Notes under the pieces: model-generated
Told to the model about the DNA's origin: nothing
Seen by the model: only the letters and a program-made list of their open reading frames with translations
Databases searched by the model: none
Shown here: piece after piece, positions 39,372 to 49,260 of the stretch
How the letters are laid out: every line of letters begins with the position of its first letter
Numbering within the stretch: the first letter of the stretch is position 1
From: Pseudomonadota bacterium
Lineage (GTDB): Bacteria > Pseudomonadota > Gammaproteobacteria > Xanthomonadales > Rhodanobacteraceae
Reading direction: 5' to 3'
Assembly (NCBI GenBank): GCA_021827205.1
Contig: JAKAWV010000002.1
Coordinates: 122,027 to 186,026, forward strand
DNA: 64,000 nt
Position numbers and translations under genes: made by a program

Positions 39372-40190
39372 ATGTCCAACTCATTTTTTTATCCCGATAT
39401 CTATCTGGTGCTGTTTGTACTTGCGCTGTTTTTGCTCATGTCGTTGAAAATCATCTTCGAGTATCAACGCGCCGTGGTCTTCCGGCTTGGACGTTTTCAG
39501 AGGGTCAAGGGGCCGGGACTGATCATCGTGGTGCCCATCCTGCAGCGAATGAAGCGGCTGGACTTGCGTACCCTCGTGCACGAGGTCACGCCGCAGGACG
39601 TGATCTCGCGCGACAACGTTTCGGTCAAGGTCGATGCGGTCATTTACTTCCGTATCGTCGATCCGGAGAAAGCCTTCATCCAGGTTGCGGACTTCTTCGA
39701 AGCCACCAGCAAGCTCGCGCAAACCACCCTGCGCGCGGTGCTGGGCAAGCATGACCTCGATGAAATGCTCTCCGAACGGCCCAAGATCAACGCCGACATC
39801 CAGACCATCATCGACTCCCAAACCGAGGCCTGGGGAATCAAGGTCAGCGTCGTCGAGATCCGCAATATCGAGCTCACGGAAGAAATGATCCGGGCCATCG
39901 CCAAACAGGCCATCGCCGAGCGCGACCGCCGCTCCAAGGTCATCCATGCGGACGCGGAATTCCAGGCCGCGCAGACCCTGGTCAATGCCGCCACCATCCT
40001 TGCTTCCGCGCCCGGCGGCATGCAATTGCGCTACCTGCAAACCTTGTCCGAGATCGCCACGGAAAATAATTCCACGGTGATCTTCCCCATGCCCATCGAC
40101 ATCATCAAGCCGATCCTGCAGATCATGGAGAAAGTGGCGAAAGCGGGATCGACTGCCCCCGTGGCGGCGGGCGACCCCATCCGCACATAG
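39372..40190 (+). CDS. slipin / stomatin-like SPFH protein
   Basis: 272 residues. One N-terminal membrane helix (IYLVLFVLALFLLMSLKII) is followed by the SPFH/Band 7 domain: YQRAVVFRLGRFQRVKGPGLIIVVPILQRMKRLDLR, DVISRDNVSVKVDAVIYFRI, and the coiled AIAKQAIAERDRRSKVIHADAEFQAAQTL. It forms oligomeric rings on the inner membrane and often regulates a membrane protease of the NfeD type. No nfeD gene is adjacent, which is a little unusual for the slipin group. Confidence 0.92.
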   Translation: MSNSFFYPDIYLVLFVLALFLLMSLKIIFEYQRAVVFRLGRFQRVKGPGLIIVVPILQRMKRLDLRTLVHEVTPQDVISRDNVSVKVDAVIYFRIVDPEKAFIQVADFFEATSKLAQTTLRAVLGKHDLDEMLSERPKINADIQTIIDSQTEAWGIKVSVVEIRNIELTEEMIRAIAKQAIAERDRRSKVIHADAEFQAAQTLVNAATILASAPGGMQLRYLQTLSEIATENNSTVIFPMPIDIIKPILQIMEKVAKAGSTAPVAAGDPIRT

Positions 40191-40198
40191 GCACACCT

Positions 40199-40681
40199 TC
40201 ACCGCAGCGGCCGCACCAGCTTCAGCAGATCGGTCTGGAAGCCGGCGCGCTCGTACAGCGCGCGGGCGCGGGTGTTGCCGGGAAACACGTTCAGGGTCAG
40301 CGCGTCGGCGCCATGCTCGCGCGCCCAGTCGGTGGCGTAGTCCAGCAGCGCCCGGCCGATTCCTTGGCCTTCACGCGTGACCGGCACGGCGAGGTCGGAG
40401 ATGTGCACGGTCGGTTTGCCGCTGAGCAGGTCGCTGCTTTTTTGCAGATGCAGCAGCGCGGCGGGCTCGCCGTCGTCGTCTTCGGCGATGAACATGTAAC
40501 TGCCGGGCGGCTCGTCCAGCAAATGCCGACGCAGATCGCCCCGCAGATGCGCCAAGGCTTCCTTGCGTTTGCGCCAGGTCGGCAGGTCAAAGGCCAGCAG
40601 GCGCTCGGCCAGACTCAGGATGAAAGCTTCGTCGCCGGCTTCGGCGAGGCGGAAGTGCAGCTCCGGGGTGGTGTCGCTCAT
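40199..40681 (-). CDS. GNAT-family N-acetyltransferase
   Basis: 160 residues. The acetyl-CoA loop is in VTREGQGIGRALLDYATDWAREHGADALTLNVFPGNTRARALYERAGFQ. The N-terminus FRLAEAGDEAFILSLAERLLAFDLPTWRKRKEAL is typical of small single-domain GNATs related to aminoglycoside 6'-acetyltransferase. Target unknown. Convergent with the slipin gene, 8 bp apart. Confidence 0.88.
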   Translation of the reverse strand: MSDTTPELHFRLAEAGDEAFILSLAERLLAFDLPTWRKRKEALAHLRGDLRRHLLDEPPGSYMFIAEDDDGEPAALLHLQKSSDLLSGKPTVHISDLAVPVTREGQGIGRALLDYATDWAREHGADALTLNVFPGNTRARALYERAGFQTDLLKLVRPLR

Positions 40682-40791
40682 GCGCGGTGTGGTCGTGACG
40701 GCGGCGGTGTGTCGTGGGAGCCAATTTAGCCTGAACGCAAGGCTGTGGAAAAGGGCCGGGCGCCTGTGGCGTCGCGCCGTGGTTTTCACGC

Positions 40792-40826
40792 ACTGCGGAA
40801 ACGCCGTGCATGCGTTTCCGCAGTGG
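40792..40826. terminator. perfect 14-bp inverted repeat after acyl-CoA dehydrogenase gene
   Basis: Arms CACTGCGGAAACGC (40792-40805) and its exact complement (40813-40826) around a 7-base loop. It starts 15 bp past the acyl-CoA dehydrogenase stop codon in the direction of transcription. A strong terminator-like stem, but no U-tract follows on that strand, so it may be a processing or stability hairpin rather than an intrinsic terminator. Confidence 0.6.
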
Positions 40827-40841
40827 TGTCTGTTCTGTGGC

Positions 40842-42632
40842 TCAGCCGAAGAGCTCTTCCGGCAGATCCATCAGGCTGGCGGCGCCGGCGCGCAGGCTCG
40901 TGGCGTGCGCCTCGGTGCGCGGCAGGATGCGCTGGAAGTAAAACCGCGCGGTGGCGCGCTTGGCCCGCTTGAACTCTGCGCTGCGCGCGCCGGCATCGGC
41001 GGCGGCTACGCTGCGCGCCCAGAAGTAGGCGAGGGTGATGTAGCCGCTGTAGAACAAATAATCGACCGCGGCCGCGCCGATTTCATCGGGATTGCCGGCG
41101 GCGGCCACGCCCACGCGCTGGGTGATCTCGCCCCATTGCTGCGCCAGCTTGCCTAGCGGGGCGACGAACTCGGCGAGCGGCGCGTTGCCGGCATGCTGCT
41201 GGCAAAACGCGCCGATGCGCTCCAGGAACAGCTTGAGTCCCGCGCCTTGCAGTTGAAACACCTTGCGCCCGAGCAGATCCAGCGCCTGAATCTGCGTGGT
41301 GCCCTCGTAAATGGTGGTGATGCGCGCGTCACGCGCGAATTGCTCCATGCCCCATTCGGCGATATAGCCGTGGCCGCCAAGAATCTGCAGGGCGTCGTAA
41401 GTGCACTGGTTGGACAGCTCGGTGAGCAGGCCCTTGCAGATCGGAATCAGGAACGACAGCTCCTGCTCGGCGCGCTCGCGCTGCGCGGCATCGGTGCTGC
41501 GCAGTTCGATATCGCCCAGCAGCGCGGCGTGCAGCACCAGCACGCGCCCGGCTTCGGCGACGGCTTTCTGCGTGAGCAGCATGCGTCGCACATCCGCGTG
41601 CACGATGATCGGGTCGGCCGGCCTGGCGGGGAACTTGGCGCCGCTGAGCGCGCGCATCTGTAGGCGTTCGCGCGCGTAGGCGAGGCTGTTCTGGTAAGCG
41701 CGCTCGATCAGCCCCAGGCCTTGAATGCCGACCGCGAGACGCGCCGCATTCATCATGGTGAACATGGCGGTCAGGCCCTTGTGCGGCTGGCCGACCAGAT
41801 AGCCCTCGGCACCGTCGAAGTTCATCACGCAGGTCGCCGAACCCTTGATACCCATCTTGTGCTCGATCGAGCCGCAGGCGACGCCGTTGCGCGCGCCGAC
41901 GCTGCCATCGCGCGCCACCTTGAATTTGGGCACCACGAACATGGAGATGCCCTTGGTGCCGGCGGGGGCGTCGGGCAGGCGCGCCAGCACCAGATGCACG
42001 ATGTTCTCGCTCAGATCCTGCTCGCCGCCGGTGATGAAGATCTTGGTGCCACTGATCTTGTAGCTGCCGTCGCTGCCCGGCTCGGCGCGCGTCTTCAGCA
42101 GGCCCAGATCGGTGCCGCAATGCGGCTCGGTCAGGCACATGGTGCCAGTCCAGCGCCCGGCGACGATGGGCTTGAGAAACACCTCGCGCTGCCATTCCTC
42201 GCCATGTTGCAGCAGTGCCTCGGTGGCGCCAGTCGAGAGCAGCGGATAGTTGCTCCATGACAGGTTGGCCGAGTCCAGCATCTCCTTGACCAGCGCGCCG
42301 ATAGTCTCGGGCAAATCCTGGCCGCCGTAGGCCTCGGGCGCGGTCAGCCCGGCCCAGCCACCAGCCACGAACTGCGCGTTGGCGTCCTTGAATCCAGTCG
42401 GCGTGGTCACGCCGGCGCTGGCCTTGTCGTAGTGGCAGCCCTCGGCGTCGCCGCTCTGGTTGAGCGGGGCCAGCACCTGCTCGCTGAAGCGCGCGGCTTC
42501 ATCGAGTACGGCGTCAATGAGTTCGCGGTTGAGCGCCGCGCCGCGCGGCAGCGCCTTGAGCACCCGTTCGGCATCGAGCACGTCGTAAAGGGCAAAACGC
42601 ATGTCTTCCAGCGGCGCGGCGTACTTGGTCAT
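40842..42632 (-). CDS. acyl-CoA dehydrogenase (long, C-terminally extended type)
   Basis: 596 residues. Flavin-dependent alpha,beta-dehydrogenation of an acyl-CoA. Family segments: MCLTEPHCGTDLG, ISGTKIFITGGEQDLSENIVHLVLAR, FNVARLAVGIQGLGL-like (MNAARLAVGIQGLGLIERAYQNSLAYARERLQ) and LQILGGHGYIAEWGMEQFARDARITTIYEGTTQIQALDL. The extra C-terminal 130 residues and the length mark the subgroup that includes FadE-like and DmdC (methylmercaptopropionyl-CoA) dehydrogenases; the substrate cannot be decided. No electron-transfer flavoprotein gene is nearby. Confidence 0.93.
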   Translation of the reverse strand: MTKYAAPLEDMRFALYDVLDAERVLKALPRGAALNRELIDAVLDEAARFSEQVLAPLNQSGDAEGCHYDKASAGVTTPTGFKDANAQFVAGGWAGLTAPEAYGGQDLPETIGALVKEMLDSANLSWSNYPLLSTGATEALLQHGEEWQREVFLKPIVAGRWTGTMCLTEPHCGTDLGLLKTRAEPGSDGSYKISGTKIFITGGEQDLSENIVHLVLARLPDAPAGTKGISMFVVPKFKVARDGSVGARNGVACGSIEHKMGIKGSATCVMNFDGAEGYLVGQPHKGLTAMFTMMNAARLAVGIQGLGLIERAYQNSLAYARERLQMRALSGAKFPARPADPIIVHADVRRMLLTQKAVAEAGRVLVLHAALLGDIELRSTDAAQRERAEQELSFLIPICKGLLTELSNQCTYDALQILGGHGYIAEWGMEQFARDARITTIYEGTTQIQALDLLGRKVFQLQGAGLKLFLERIGAFCQQHAGNAPLAEFVAPLGKLAQQWGEITQRVGVAAAGNPDEIGAAAVDYLFYSGYITLAYFWARSVAAADAGARSAEFKRAKRATARFYFQRILPRTEAHATSLRAGAASLMDLPEELFG

Positions 42633-42661
42633 GGTCGATCTCGGGATGGGCGGGGATATGG

Positions 42662-43117
42662 TCAGCGCCAGGCGTCGGGCAGGCCGGGCACTGGCGACAG
42701 GTAGCCCTGATGCGTCAGCGGATAGTCGCGTTGGTCTCCGGGCCTGGGTCCGGCGCGTACGCTGCCGTCGAGGTTGTAGGCGATGTTGCCGGCCTTGTCG
42801 GCCAGCAGCGCAGCGCGCGCGGCAACGTCGGGCTGCAGAGTGAGCACGGCGACGTCGGAGCCGGTCGCGGCGATGTCCATATCCAGCGTCGTGTCGACCA
42901 AGCCGGCCGGGTGTCCGGCGATGCTCAGGCGCAGTTCCAGCCGGGTGAAGCGCATGCTGCGCAAGGCGTAGTTTTGCAAGCGCACGGTGACCCGCCAACG
43001 GCCATCGGCCTGCTGGCGGATCTCCTGCACGCTGGTCGCGGGTGGGAAGATCGGCCGGGTTGTGGTGCAGCCAGCGAGCAGCAGCACGGCGACAAGTGGG
43101 ATGAGCGCACGCTTCAT
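42662..43117 (-). CDS. small envelope lipoprotein of unknown function
   Basis: 151 residues. Clear lipobox LAGC (C17) after a hydrophobic leader. The mature part is beta-rich, with RWRVTVRLQNYALRSMRFTRLELRLSIAGHPAG resembling LEA type-2/WHy-like domains, followed by a proline-rich tail. It lies 29 bp before the acyl-CoA dehydrogenase gene on the same strand and may be co-transcribed. Role unknown. Confidence 0.75.
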   Translation of the reverse strand: MKRALIPLVAVLLLAGCTTTRPIFPPATSVQEIRQQADGRWRVTVRLQNYALRSMRFTRLELRLSIAGHPAGLVDTTLDMDIAATGSDVAVLTLQPDVAARAALLADKAGNIAYNLDGSVRAGPRPGDQRDYPLTHQGYLSPVPGLPDAWR

Positions 43118-43305
43118 GACAAACCTCGAACAAGCGTTTGAATCATACTCCCGAGTATGGTGTGGCCCGCAAGCCGGCTGCGACGTTTGGCGGCACCTGC
43201 CGCGGTCGTCAATGCCAGCCAAAAACATGGTGTGGTGACTGCCGGTGAGACCACCGCAGACTTGCCCGAGCGTCGGAAAGGACTTTCTTTTGCGCCCGGA
43301 ATGCT

Positions 43306-43311
43306 TACAAT
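43306..43311 (+). promoter_or_regulatory. candidate -10 box of the rpsP operon
   Basis: TACAAT, 65 bp before the rpsP start, in an otherwise AT-richer stretch (from about 43278). No good -35 match is seen at 16-18 bp, so the assignment is tentative. Confidence 0.4.
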
Positions 43312-43375
43312 ACACGGCTTTTCCACGCCGCAATCCCGGAGCGGGACTCGGTATCACTCGGGAGTTTTGTTCCTC

Positions 43376-43627
43376 ATGGTCAAGATTCGTCTGACGCGCG
43401 GCGGCGCCAAAGGTCGCCCGTTCTACCACGTGGTAGTCACCGATCAGCGCAACAAGCGCGATGGCCGCAGCCTGGAGCGCGTCGGGTTCTTCAATCCGAT
43501 GGCCGCCGGCGGCGAACAGCGCCTGCAGCTTGACGTGGCCAAGGTGCAGGGCTGGGTGGCCAAGGGCGCGCAACTGTCCGACAAGGTGCGCGTGCTGGTC
43601 AAGGAAGCCTCGCGGCAAGCTGCTTGA
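43376..43627 (+). CDS. rpsP: 30S ribosomal protein S16
   Basis: 83 residues, normal length. [31 protein letters not shown] is the family N-terminus. First gene of the conserved rpsP-rimM-trmD-rplS operon; its stop overlaps the rimM start (TTGA). Confidence 0.97.
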   Translation: MVKIRLTRGGAKGRPFYHVVVTDQRNKRDGRSLERVGFFNPMAAGGEQRLQLDVAKVQGWVAKGAQLSDKVRVLVKEASRQAA

Positions 43628-44136
43628 GCGAAACACGCTGGGTTGTGCTGGGCCGCATCGTCGGTCATCACGGGTTGCGCGGCGAGCTCAAGTTGTATTC
43701 GTACACCGAGCCTCCCGAGCAGATATTCAGCTATCGCGCCTGGCGCCTGCGGGCCGCCGACGGGCGTGAAACCGAGTTGCAGCGCGTCAACGGCAAGCGT
43801 CACGGCAAGGCGCTGATCATCAGCCTGCCCGAAGTGCTGGATCGCGATGCGGCCGCGGTCTGGATGGATGCCGAGATCGGCGTGGCGCGTGATGCGCTGG
43901 CGCCGCTGCCGGAAGGCGAGTTTTACTGGGCCGATCTCGAAGGACTCGAGGTCATCACCCTCGAAGGCGTGTCGCTGGGGCGGGTCAGTCACCTGATTTC
44001 GACCGGTGCCAACGATGTCATGGTGGTGCGGGATTCCGAGCGTGAGCGGCTGCTGCCGTTCGTGCCCGGACAGTGGGTGCAGCAAGTGGATGTGGCCGCC
44101 GGTCGCATCGTGGTGGACTGGGATCCGGCGTTCTGA
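43624..44136 (+). CDS. rimM: 16S rRNA processing protein RimM
   Basis: 170 residues, starting at a TTG that overlaps the rpsP stop. The N-terminal domain has [32 protein letters not shown]; the PRC-barrel C-terminal domain has [12 protein letters not shown] and [13 protein letters not shown]. It helps mature the 30S head domain and binds S19. TTG start is judged from operon overlap and family alignment. Confidence 0.95.
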   Translation: MSETRWVVLGRIVGHHGLRGELKLYSYTEPPEQIFSYRAWRLRAADGRETELQRVNGKRHGKALIISLPEVLDRDAAAVWMDAEIGVARDALAPLPEGEFYWADLEGLEVITLEGVSLGRVSHLISTGANDVMVVRDSERERLLPFVPGQWVQQVDVAAGRIVVDWDPAF

Positions 44137-44152
44137 ATCGCGGGAGCGGGAC

Positions 44153-44902
44153 ATGCGCATCGATGTCGTGACGCTGTTTCCCGAGTTCGTGCAGCAGAGC
44201 GCGGCGCTGGGAGTGATCGGCAGGGCACAGACGCGCGGGCTGCTCGAGCTCGGCACCTGGAATCCGCGCGATTTCGCCAGCGATGCCTACCGCAGGGTGG
44301 ACGAACGTCCCTTCGGCGGCGGGCCGGGCATGGTGATGCTGATCGAGCCTTTGCGCGCGGCGCTTGCCGCGGCGCAGGCCGCGGCGGCAACACCGGCGCC
44401 TGTGGTGTACCTGAGCCCGCAGGGTGCCAGGCTCACCCAGGCGCGCATCGAGCAGTTTGCGCAGATGCCGCGCCTGCTGCTGTTGTGCGGGCGTTATGAA
44501 GGTGTGGACGAGCGCTTGCTCGAACACGCGGTCGATGAGGAAATCTCGCTTGGCGACTACGTGCTTTCGGGCGGCGAGCTGGGTGCCGCCGTCGTGCTGG
44601 ATGCGGTTGGGCGCCTGCTGCCGGGGGCGCTCAACCATAGCGAGTCGGCGGCGCAGGATTCTTTCGCGGATGGTCTGCTGGACTGTCCGCACTACACGCG
44701 GCCCGAGCGGGACGCGCTGGGTGATGTGCCGCAGGTGCTGCTTTCGGGCGACCACGCGGCCATCCGTCGCTGGCGCCTGAAACAGGCGCTGGGGCGCACC
44801 TGGCTGCGGCGCCCGGACCTGCTGGCGGAACGCGTGCTCGATGCCGAGCAACGCCAACTGCTGGACGAATTTCGCCGCGAGCGGCTGGCGGCGTTAGGCT
44901 AG
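44153..44902 (+). CDS. trmD: tRNA (guanine-N1-)-methyltransferase
   Basis: 249 residues. Methylates G37 of tRNAs. The knotted SPOUT domain is seen in [53 protein letters not shown]. The ATG follows GGGAGCGGG, 16 bp after the rimM stop. Confidence 0.97.
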   Translation: MRIDVVTLFPEFVQQSAALGVIGRAQTRGLLELGTWNPRDFASDAYRRVDERPFGGGPGMVMLIEPLRAALAAAQAAAATPAPVVYLSPQGARLTQARIEQFAQMPRLLLLCGRYEGVDERLLEHAVDEEISLGDYVLSGGELGAAVVLDAVGRLLPGALNHSESAAQDSFADGLLDCPHYTRPERDALGDVPQVLLSGDHAAIRRWRLKQALGRTWLRRPDLLAERVLDAEQRQLLDEFRRERLAALG

Positions 44903-44948
44903 GCGTTCATTGTCGGGCGCATGTACTACGGAACCCAGGACCATTGTC

Positions 44949-45305
44949 ATGAACAAGATCGTTGAACAATTCGAAAAGGCCCAGATGACGCGCACCCTGC
45001 CCGAGTTCTCGCCGGGCGATACGGTGGTGGTCAACGTCAAGGTCAAGGAAGGCAACCGCGAGCGCGTGCAGGCCTTCGAGGGCATCGTCATCGCCAAGCG
45101 CAATCGCGGCCTGCATTCGGCCTTCACGGTGCGCAAGATCTCGCACGGCACCGGCGTCGAGCGTGTGTTTCAGGCGCACAGCACCGCGATCGATTCGGTG
45201 CAGGTCAAGCGCCGCGGCAAGGTGCGTGGCGCCAAGTTGTACTTCCTGCGCGAGCTGGAAGGCAAGGCCGCGCGCATCAAGGAAGACGTCGCCGCGCGCG
45301 ACTGA
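44949..45305 (+). CDS. rplS: 50S ribosomal protein L19
   Basis: 118 residues. Typical [46 protein letters not shown] followed by [33 protein letters not shown]. Last gene of the operon, 46 bp behind trmD. Confidence 0.97.
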   Translation: MNKIVEQFEKAQMTRTLPEFSPGDTVVVNVKVKEGNRERVQAFEGIVIAKRNRGLHSAFTVRKISHGTGVERVFQAHSTAIDSVQVKRRGKVRGAKLYFLRELEGKAARIKEDVAARD

Positions 45306-45371
45306 TTCCGGCCTGACTGGTTCCTGCCTGCGGGCTTCGGTCCGCTTGCGCTTGATGCCTGTTTTGCCACC

Positions 45372-45398
45372 AGCCCGCGCGCGCGTCGTGCGGGCTTG
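45372..45398 (+). terminator. candidate terminator of the rpsP operon
   Basis: Stem AGCCCGC (45372-45378) pairs with GCGGGCT (45390-45396) around an 11-base loop, ending TTGG. It lies between rplS and the convergent FimX-like gene and could serve both. The weak T-tract makes it tentative. Confidence 0.4.
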
Positions 45399-45429
45399 GT
45401 CGCGTCCGCGCTGCGCATCCGCGCGATGC

Positions 45430-47469
45430 TCAGCCGGCGAGGCGCTCGGGCTCGTGCTGGAAATTGCCCTGCACGTAGCTGATACCGGCGGCAAACAGCA
45501 GCGACACGCTGTTGACGTCCTCGACCCACTCGGCCACGGTTTCCTTGTCGCGCGCCTGCGCCTGCTGCGCGATTTCGCGCACGCGCCGCTGATTTTCGGC
45601 ATTGCGCGCCAGATCGTTGACGAAGCTGCGATCCAGCTTGAGGAAATCGGCGTCGACGTGATCCAGCAACTGGAACGAGTTGAGGCCGACGCCGAAACGC
45701 TCCAGCGCCAAGCGGCATCCCAGTGCGCGCGTCTGCTGACCGAAGCGCCGTGCGTGCCTGAGGTTGGTCACCACCTCGTTTTCCTGGAACTCCAGAATCA
45801 GGCGTTGGCCGTCGACGCTGGACTCACGCAGCTTCTCGCCGATCCAGTCGGCCAGCTTCTCGTCGAGCAGGCTGGGCGTGGAGATCTTGACGAAAAAACT
45901 CTGCTGCGAGAAGCCGGACGAGCCCAGCAGACGGATCGCCTCGCGCAGCACCCAGCGGTCGATCGCCGGCAGCAGGCCGTGACGCGCGGCCACCGGCATG
46001 AAAATGCCGGGCAGCACCAGACCTTGCGCGCCGTCCATGCGCAGCAGCAATTCGCTGAGGTTGCCCTCGCTGCCGAGCAGGGCGATCACCTGCTGGTGGA
46101 ACATCACGAAGCGACCATGCGCCAGCGCGTCGCGCAGCAGGTTGTGCCAACGCTTGTCTTTCTCGGCGTCGGCGCGCTCCTGCGCGGCCGGGTCGTATAG
46201 CGCGAAGCGATTGCCGCCCTCGCCCTGCGCGTTGCGCAGCATGTTGCCGGCCTGATCGAGCACCGCCGCGGTGTTGGCATTCTTCTCGCCCATCAGGCTG
46301 CCGCCGATGCTGACGGTGACCGCCAGCGAGTGATTGCCAAGATCGAGGATCGCGCCGTTGATCGCCTGCAGCAGCGCGGTGCACAGCACCTGCACCGATT
46401 CGTGCGGGCGCCCGCGCAGCAGGATCACGAAGCCGTGGTCGGAGAAGCGCGCGGCGATGTCGTTGGGACCGAGCACGCCCTTGATGCGCTCCACCGAGCC
46501 GCGCAGCAGCGTATCGACGTTGCTGATGCCGATGCGATCGACCACGCTGGCGAAGTGGTCCGGCTCCAGCAGCAGCACGGCCTGATCGTTGCGGCCCTTG
46601 CCGGCGTCGGTAACCGCGTTGCCCAGCAGATCGATGAAATGGGTGCGGTTGTACAGTCCAGTCACGGCGTCGCGCTGCAGCTGTTCCAGCAGCGATTCGT
46701 CCACGACCTGGCGGCGCACGATGATCTGCAGGCAGGGCTCGCCCTCGAACGAGGCCTGCGAGAACTCCAGCAGTGCGTCGAACACGCTGCCATCGGCCCG
46801 CTTCAGGCGCAGATCCAGCCGTGCCGGCGGCGGTTCGCCGCGTGACAGGCGCTTGAGCAGGCCGCGGAAGTCCTCGGTACCGTCCTCGGCGACCAGATCA
46901 AGCAGGGTCTGACCCTCGATCTCGGCGAATTCCTCGAAGCCGAGCATCTCCAGGTAAGCCTGATTGGCGCGCACGTGCATGCCCTCGTGCACGTAAGCGA
47001 TGGGGTCGCGCGAGGAATCCAGCAGCGCGTCGCAGCGGCGGTCGGATTCGCGTAGCGCGGCCTCCAGGCGGCGCACCGCGCGGCGCGCGATGAGCGCGTC
47101 GGCTTCCTGCAGCACGATACCGCGCAATTGTTCGGTATTGCCGGCCAGCGCCACGGCGCGCGCGCCGCCGCGAAAGGCCTGTGCCAGCGCGGCGGCATCG
47201 ATGCTATCCAGCAGCGCCAGCAGCGCGATGTCGCGCGCGCTGGCGCCGATCAGACGCGCCACGTCCGCCAGCGGCAGATCGCGCGCGCTGGGCACCGCCA
47301 GCACCAGATCCGGGCCGAGGCTGTCCAGCGCCGCCAGGAACTCCGCCTCGTTGCCCACGCGCGCGGGGCGCACGGCGATACCGCCATTGCGCAACTGGCT
47401 GATGATCTGTTCGGCGTGCTCCAGCGCATCGGCGACAAACAGGATCTTGATGACGGAGTCTTGCTTCAT
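45430..47469 (-). CDS. fimX: FimX-like degenerate GGDEF-EAL c-di-GMP effector
   Basis: 679 residues: a degenerate receiver-like domain (1-125), PAS domain (about 140-255), GGDEF domain (about 265-425) and EAL domain (about 440-670). The cyclase motif is replaced by SDHGF (343-347), so no c-di-GMP synthesis is expected. The EAL motif is ELL (473-475, in SELLLRM), so hydrolysis is also unlikely. This domain order with both motifs lost is that of FimX, which binds c-di-GMP in its EAL domain and controls type IV pilus assembly with PilZ and PilB. Linkage with pilSR elsewhere in the window agrees with a pilus-bearing organism. Confidence 0.85.
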   Translation of the reverse strand: MKQDSVIKILFVADALEHAEQIISQLRNGGIAVRPARVGNEAEFLAALDSLGPDLVLAVPSARDLPLADVARLIGASARDIALLALLDSIDAAALAQAFRGGARAVALAGNTEQLRGIVLQEADALIARRAVRRLEAALRESDRRCDALLDSSRDPIAYVHEGMHVRANQAYLEMLGFEEFAEIEGQTLLDLVAEDGTEDFRGLLKRLSRGEPPPARLDLRLKRADGSVFDALLEFSQASFEGEPCLQIIVRRQVVDESLLEQLQRDAVTGLYNRTHFIDLLGNAVTDAGKGRNDQAVLLLEPDHFASVVDRIGISNVDTLLRGSVERIKGVLGPNDIAARFSDHGFVILLRGRPHESVQVLCTALLQAINGAILDLGNHSLAVTVSIGGSLMGEKNANTAAVLDQAGNMLRNAQGEGGNRFALYDPAAQERADAEKDKRWHNLLRDALAHGRFVMFHQQVIALLGSEGNLSELLLRMDGAQGLVLPGIFMPVAARHGLLPAIDRWVLREAIRLLGSSGFSQQSFFVKISTPSLLDEKLADWIGEKLRESSVDGQRLILEFQENEVVTNLRHARRFGQQTRALGCRLALERFGVGLNSFQLLDHVDADFLKLDRSFVNDLARNAENQRRVREIAQQAQARDKETVAEWVEDVNSVSLLFAAGISYVQGNFQHEPERLAG

Positions 47470-47589
47470 GCACTCATCTTATTCGGCGAAGCCCGCGTGG
47501 CGCGGGCGTTGTTCCCTGTTTCGGCTTTTACCGCAAGCATGACGTCATTGCCATGCCTGGCGCGCGCGCGACGAATGTTGGCGAACGCA

Positions 47590-48597
47590 TCACGGATTTT
47601 GCAGCGGGGTCTTGGCGGGCTGGCCGCGCTCCTCGCGCACCAGCCGCGGCAGCAGATAACCGGGCAGGCGCTGGCGCAGGGCATCCACCAACTCCAGCGC
47701 GCGCGCATCGTCCACCTCGAAGTGCAGCGTGCCCTGCACGTGATCGAGCTGGTGCAGGTAGTAAGGCAGCACGCCGATGGCGAACAGTTGTTCGCTGAGC
47801 GCACTGAGGCTATCGGCCGAGTCGTTGATGCGCTTGAGCAACACCGATTGATTGAGCAACTGCGCACCGGTCGCGCGCAGGCGCGCGCAGGCGTCGGCAA
47901 CACTGGCGTCCAGTTCCTGCGCGTGGTTGACATGCAGCACGATGGCCACCGGCCAGGGCAGGGCGGCGAGCCACGCGCACAGCTCGGCATCGACGCGCTC
48001 GGGCAGCACCACCGGCAGGCGCGTGTGCAGGCGCATGCGCTTGAGCTGCGGCAGATCGCGCAGTGCGTCGCTCAGCTCGGTCAGCTTGGCGGTGGATAGT
48101 GACAATGGGTCGCCGCCGGACAGGATCAGCTCGTCGATGTCCGGGCGCGCGCGCAGCCAGTCCACGGCGCCGCGCCAGTGCTGCGCGGCGGCGGTTTCCT
48201 CGGCGTAAGGGAAATGACGACGGAAACAGTAGCGGCAATGCACCGCGCAGGCACCGCTGGCGATCAGCAGCGCGCGCCCGCGGTACTTGTGGATTACTCC
48301 CGGCGCGGCGCGCGCGGCGCCATCACCAACCGCATCCAGCAGCGCCGCGGGGTGGCTGTCGCACTCGGCCAGTTGCGGCAGTACCTGCAGCAGCAGCGGG
48401 TCGCGCGCATCGCCGCGGCGCATGCGCGCCACGAAGCCGCGCGGCGCGCGCAGCGCGAAGCCGGCATCGGCGGCCGGCAGGTTGCCAGCCAGATGCGCAA
48501 GATCGAGCAGATGCAGCAACTCGTGCGCGTCGGTGATCGACTCGCGCCACAGGGTCTGCCAGCGTGGCTGCGGGCGCGTGCTGCTTGCCGCTATCAT
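47590..48597 (-). CDS. epmB: EF-P (R)-beta-lysine modification: lysine 2,3-aminomutase EpmB
   Basis: 335 residues. Radical SAM cluster motif CAVHCRYCF (C117, C121, C124), followed by [11 protein letters not shown] and PLP-domain sequence. It converts L-alpha-lysine to (R)-beta-lysine for attachment to EF-P. The gene is divergent from efp, whose product carries the target lysine, which supports the assignment over a catabolic lysine aminomutase. EpmA (the ligase) is not in the window. Confidence 0.94.
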   Translation of the reverse strand: MIAASSTRPQPRWQTLWRESITDAHELLHLLDLAHLAGNLPAADAGFALRAPRGFVARMRRGDARDPLLLQVLPQLAECDSHPAALLDAVGDGAARAAPGVIHKYRGRALLIASGACAVHCRYCFRRHFPYAEETAAAQHWRGAVDWLRARPDIDELILSGGDPLSLSTAKLTELSDALRDLPQLKRMRLHTRLPVVLPERVDAELCAWLAALPWPVAIVLHVNHAQELDASVADACARLRATGAQLLNQSVLLKRINDSADSLSALSEQLFAIGVLPYYLHQLDHVQGTLHFEVDDARALELVDALRQRLPGYLLPRLVREERGQPAKTPLQNP

Positions 48598-48686
48598 TGA
48601 TGGTTCCAGTTCCGGGCCAGCCCGGCGCCAACCCTCGCATTCTATCCGCATGCCGCCCGCGCGCGGCCCCACGCCTCGGAGCACGC

Positions 48687-49253
48687 ATGGCCAGCTACGG
48701 ACTCAACGACGTCAAGAACGGCCTCAAGATCATCATCGACAACGACCCCTACACCATCGTCGATGCCGAGTTCATCAAGCCGGGCAAGGGTCAGGCGTTT
48801 ACCCGCATCCGCATCCGCAACCTGCGCAACGGGCGCACCGTCGAGCGGACGATGAAGGCCAACGAGTCGGTCGAAGGCGCGGATGTGGTCGACTGCGACA
48901 TGCAGTACCTGTACAACGATGGCGAGTTCTGGCACTTCATGCAGCCGGACAGTTTCGAACAGCACACCGCCGACAAGACCCAGGTGGGTGACGCCGCGCA
49001 ATGGCTGAAGGGCGAGGAGATGTGCATCGTCACGCTGTGGAACGGCGTGCCGCTGACCGTGACGCCGCCCAATTTCGTCGAGCTGAAGGTCACCGAGACC
49101 GATCCCGGCGTGCGCGGCGATACCTCCGGCGGCGGCGGCAAGCCGGCCAAGCTGGAAACCGGCGCGGTGGTGCGCGTGCCGCTGTTCGTCAATCAGGACG
49201 AGATCATCAAGGTCGATACGCGCTCCGGCGAATACGTCGGACGGGTGAAGTGA
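48687..49253 (+). CDS. efp: translation elongation factor P
   Basis: 188 residues, three beta-barrel domains. The loop KPGKGQAF places the modified lysine at K34, the position used by the EpmA/EpmB pathway, which matches the divergent epmB gene. Conserved C-terminal [32 protein letters not shown] relieves ribosome stalling at polyproline. Confidence 0.97.
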   Translation: MASYGLNDVKNGLKIIIDNDPYTIVDAEFIKPGKGQAFTRIRIRNLRNGRTVERTMKANESVEGADVVDCDMQYLYNDGEFWHFMQPDSFEQHTADKTQVGDAAQWLKGEEMCIVTLWNGVPLTVTPPNFVELKVTETDPGVRGDTSGGGGKPAKLETGAVVRVPLFVNQDEIIKVDTRSGEYVGRVK

Positions 49254-49260
49254 CGCGCCG

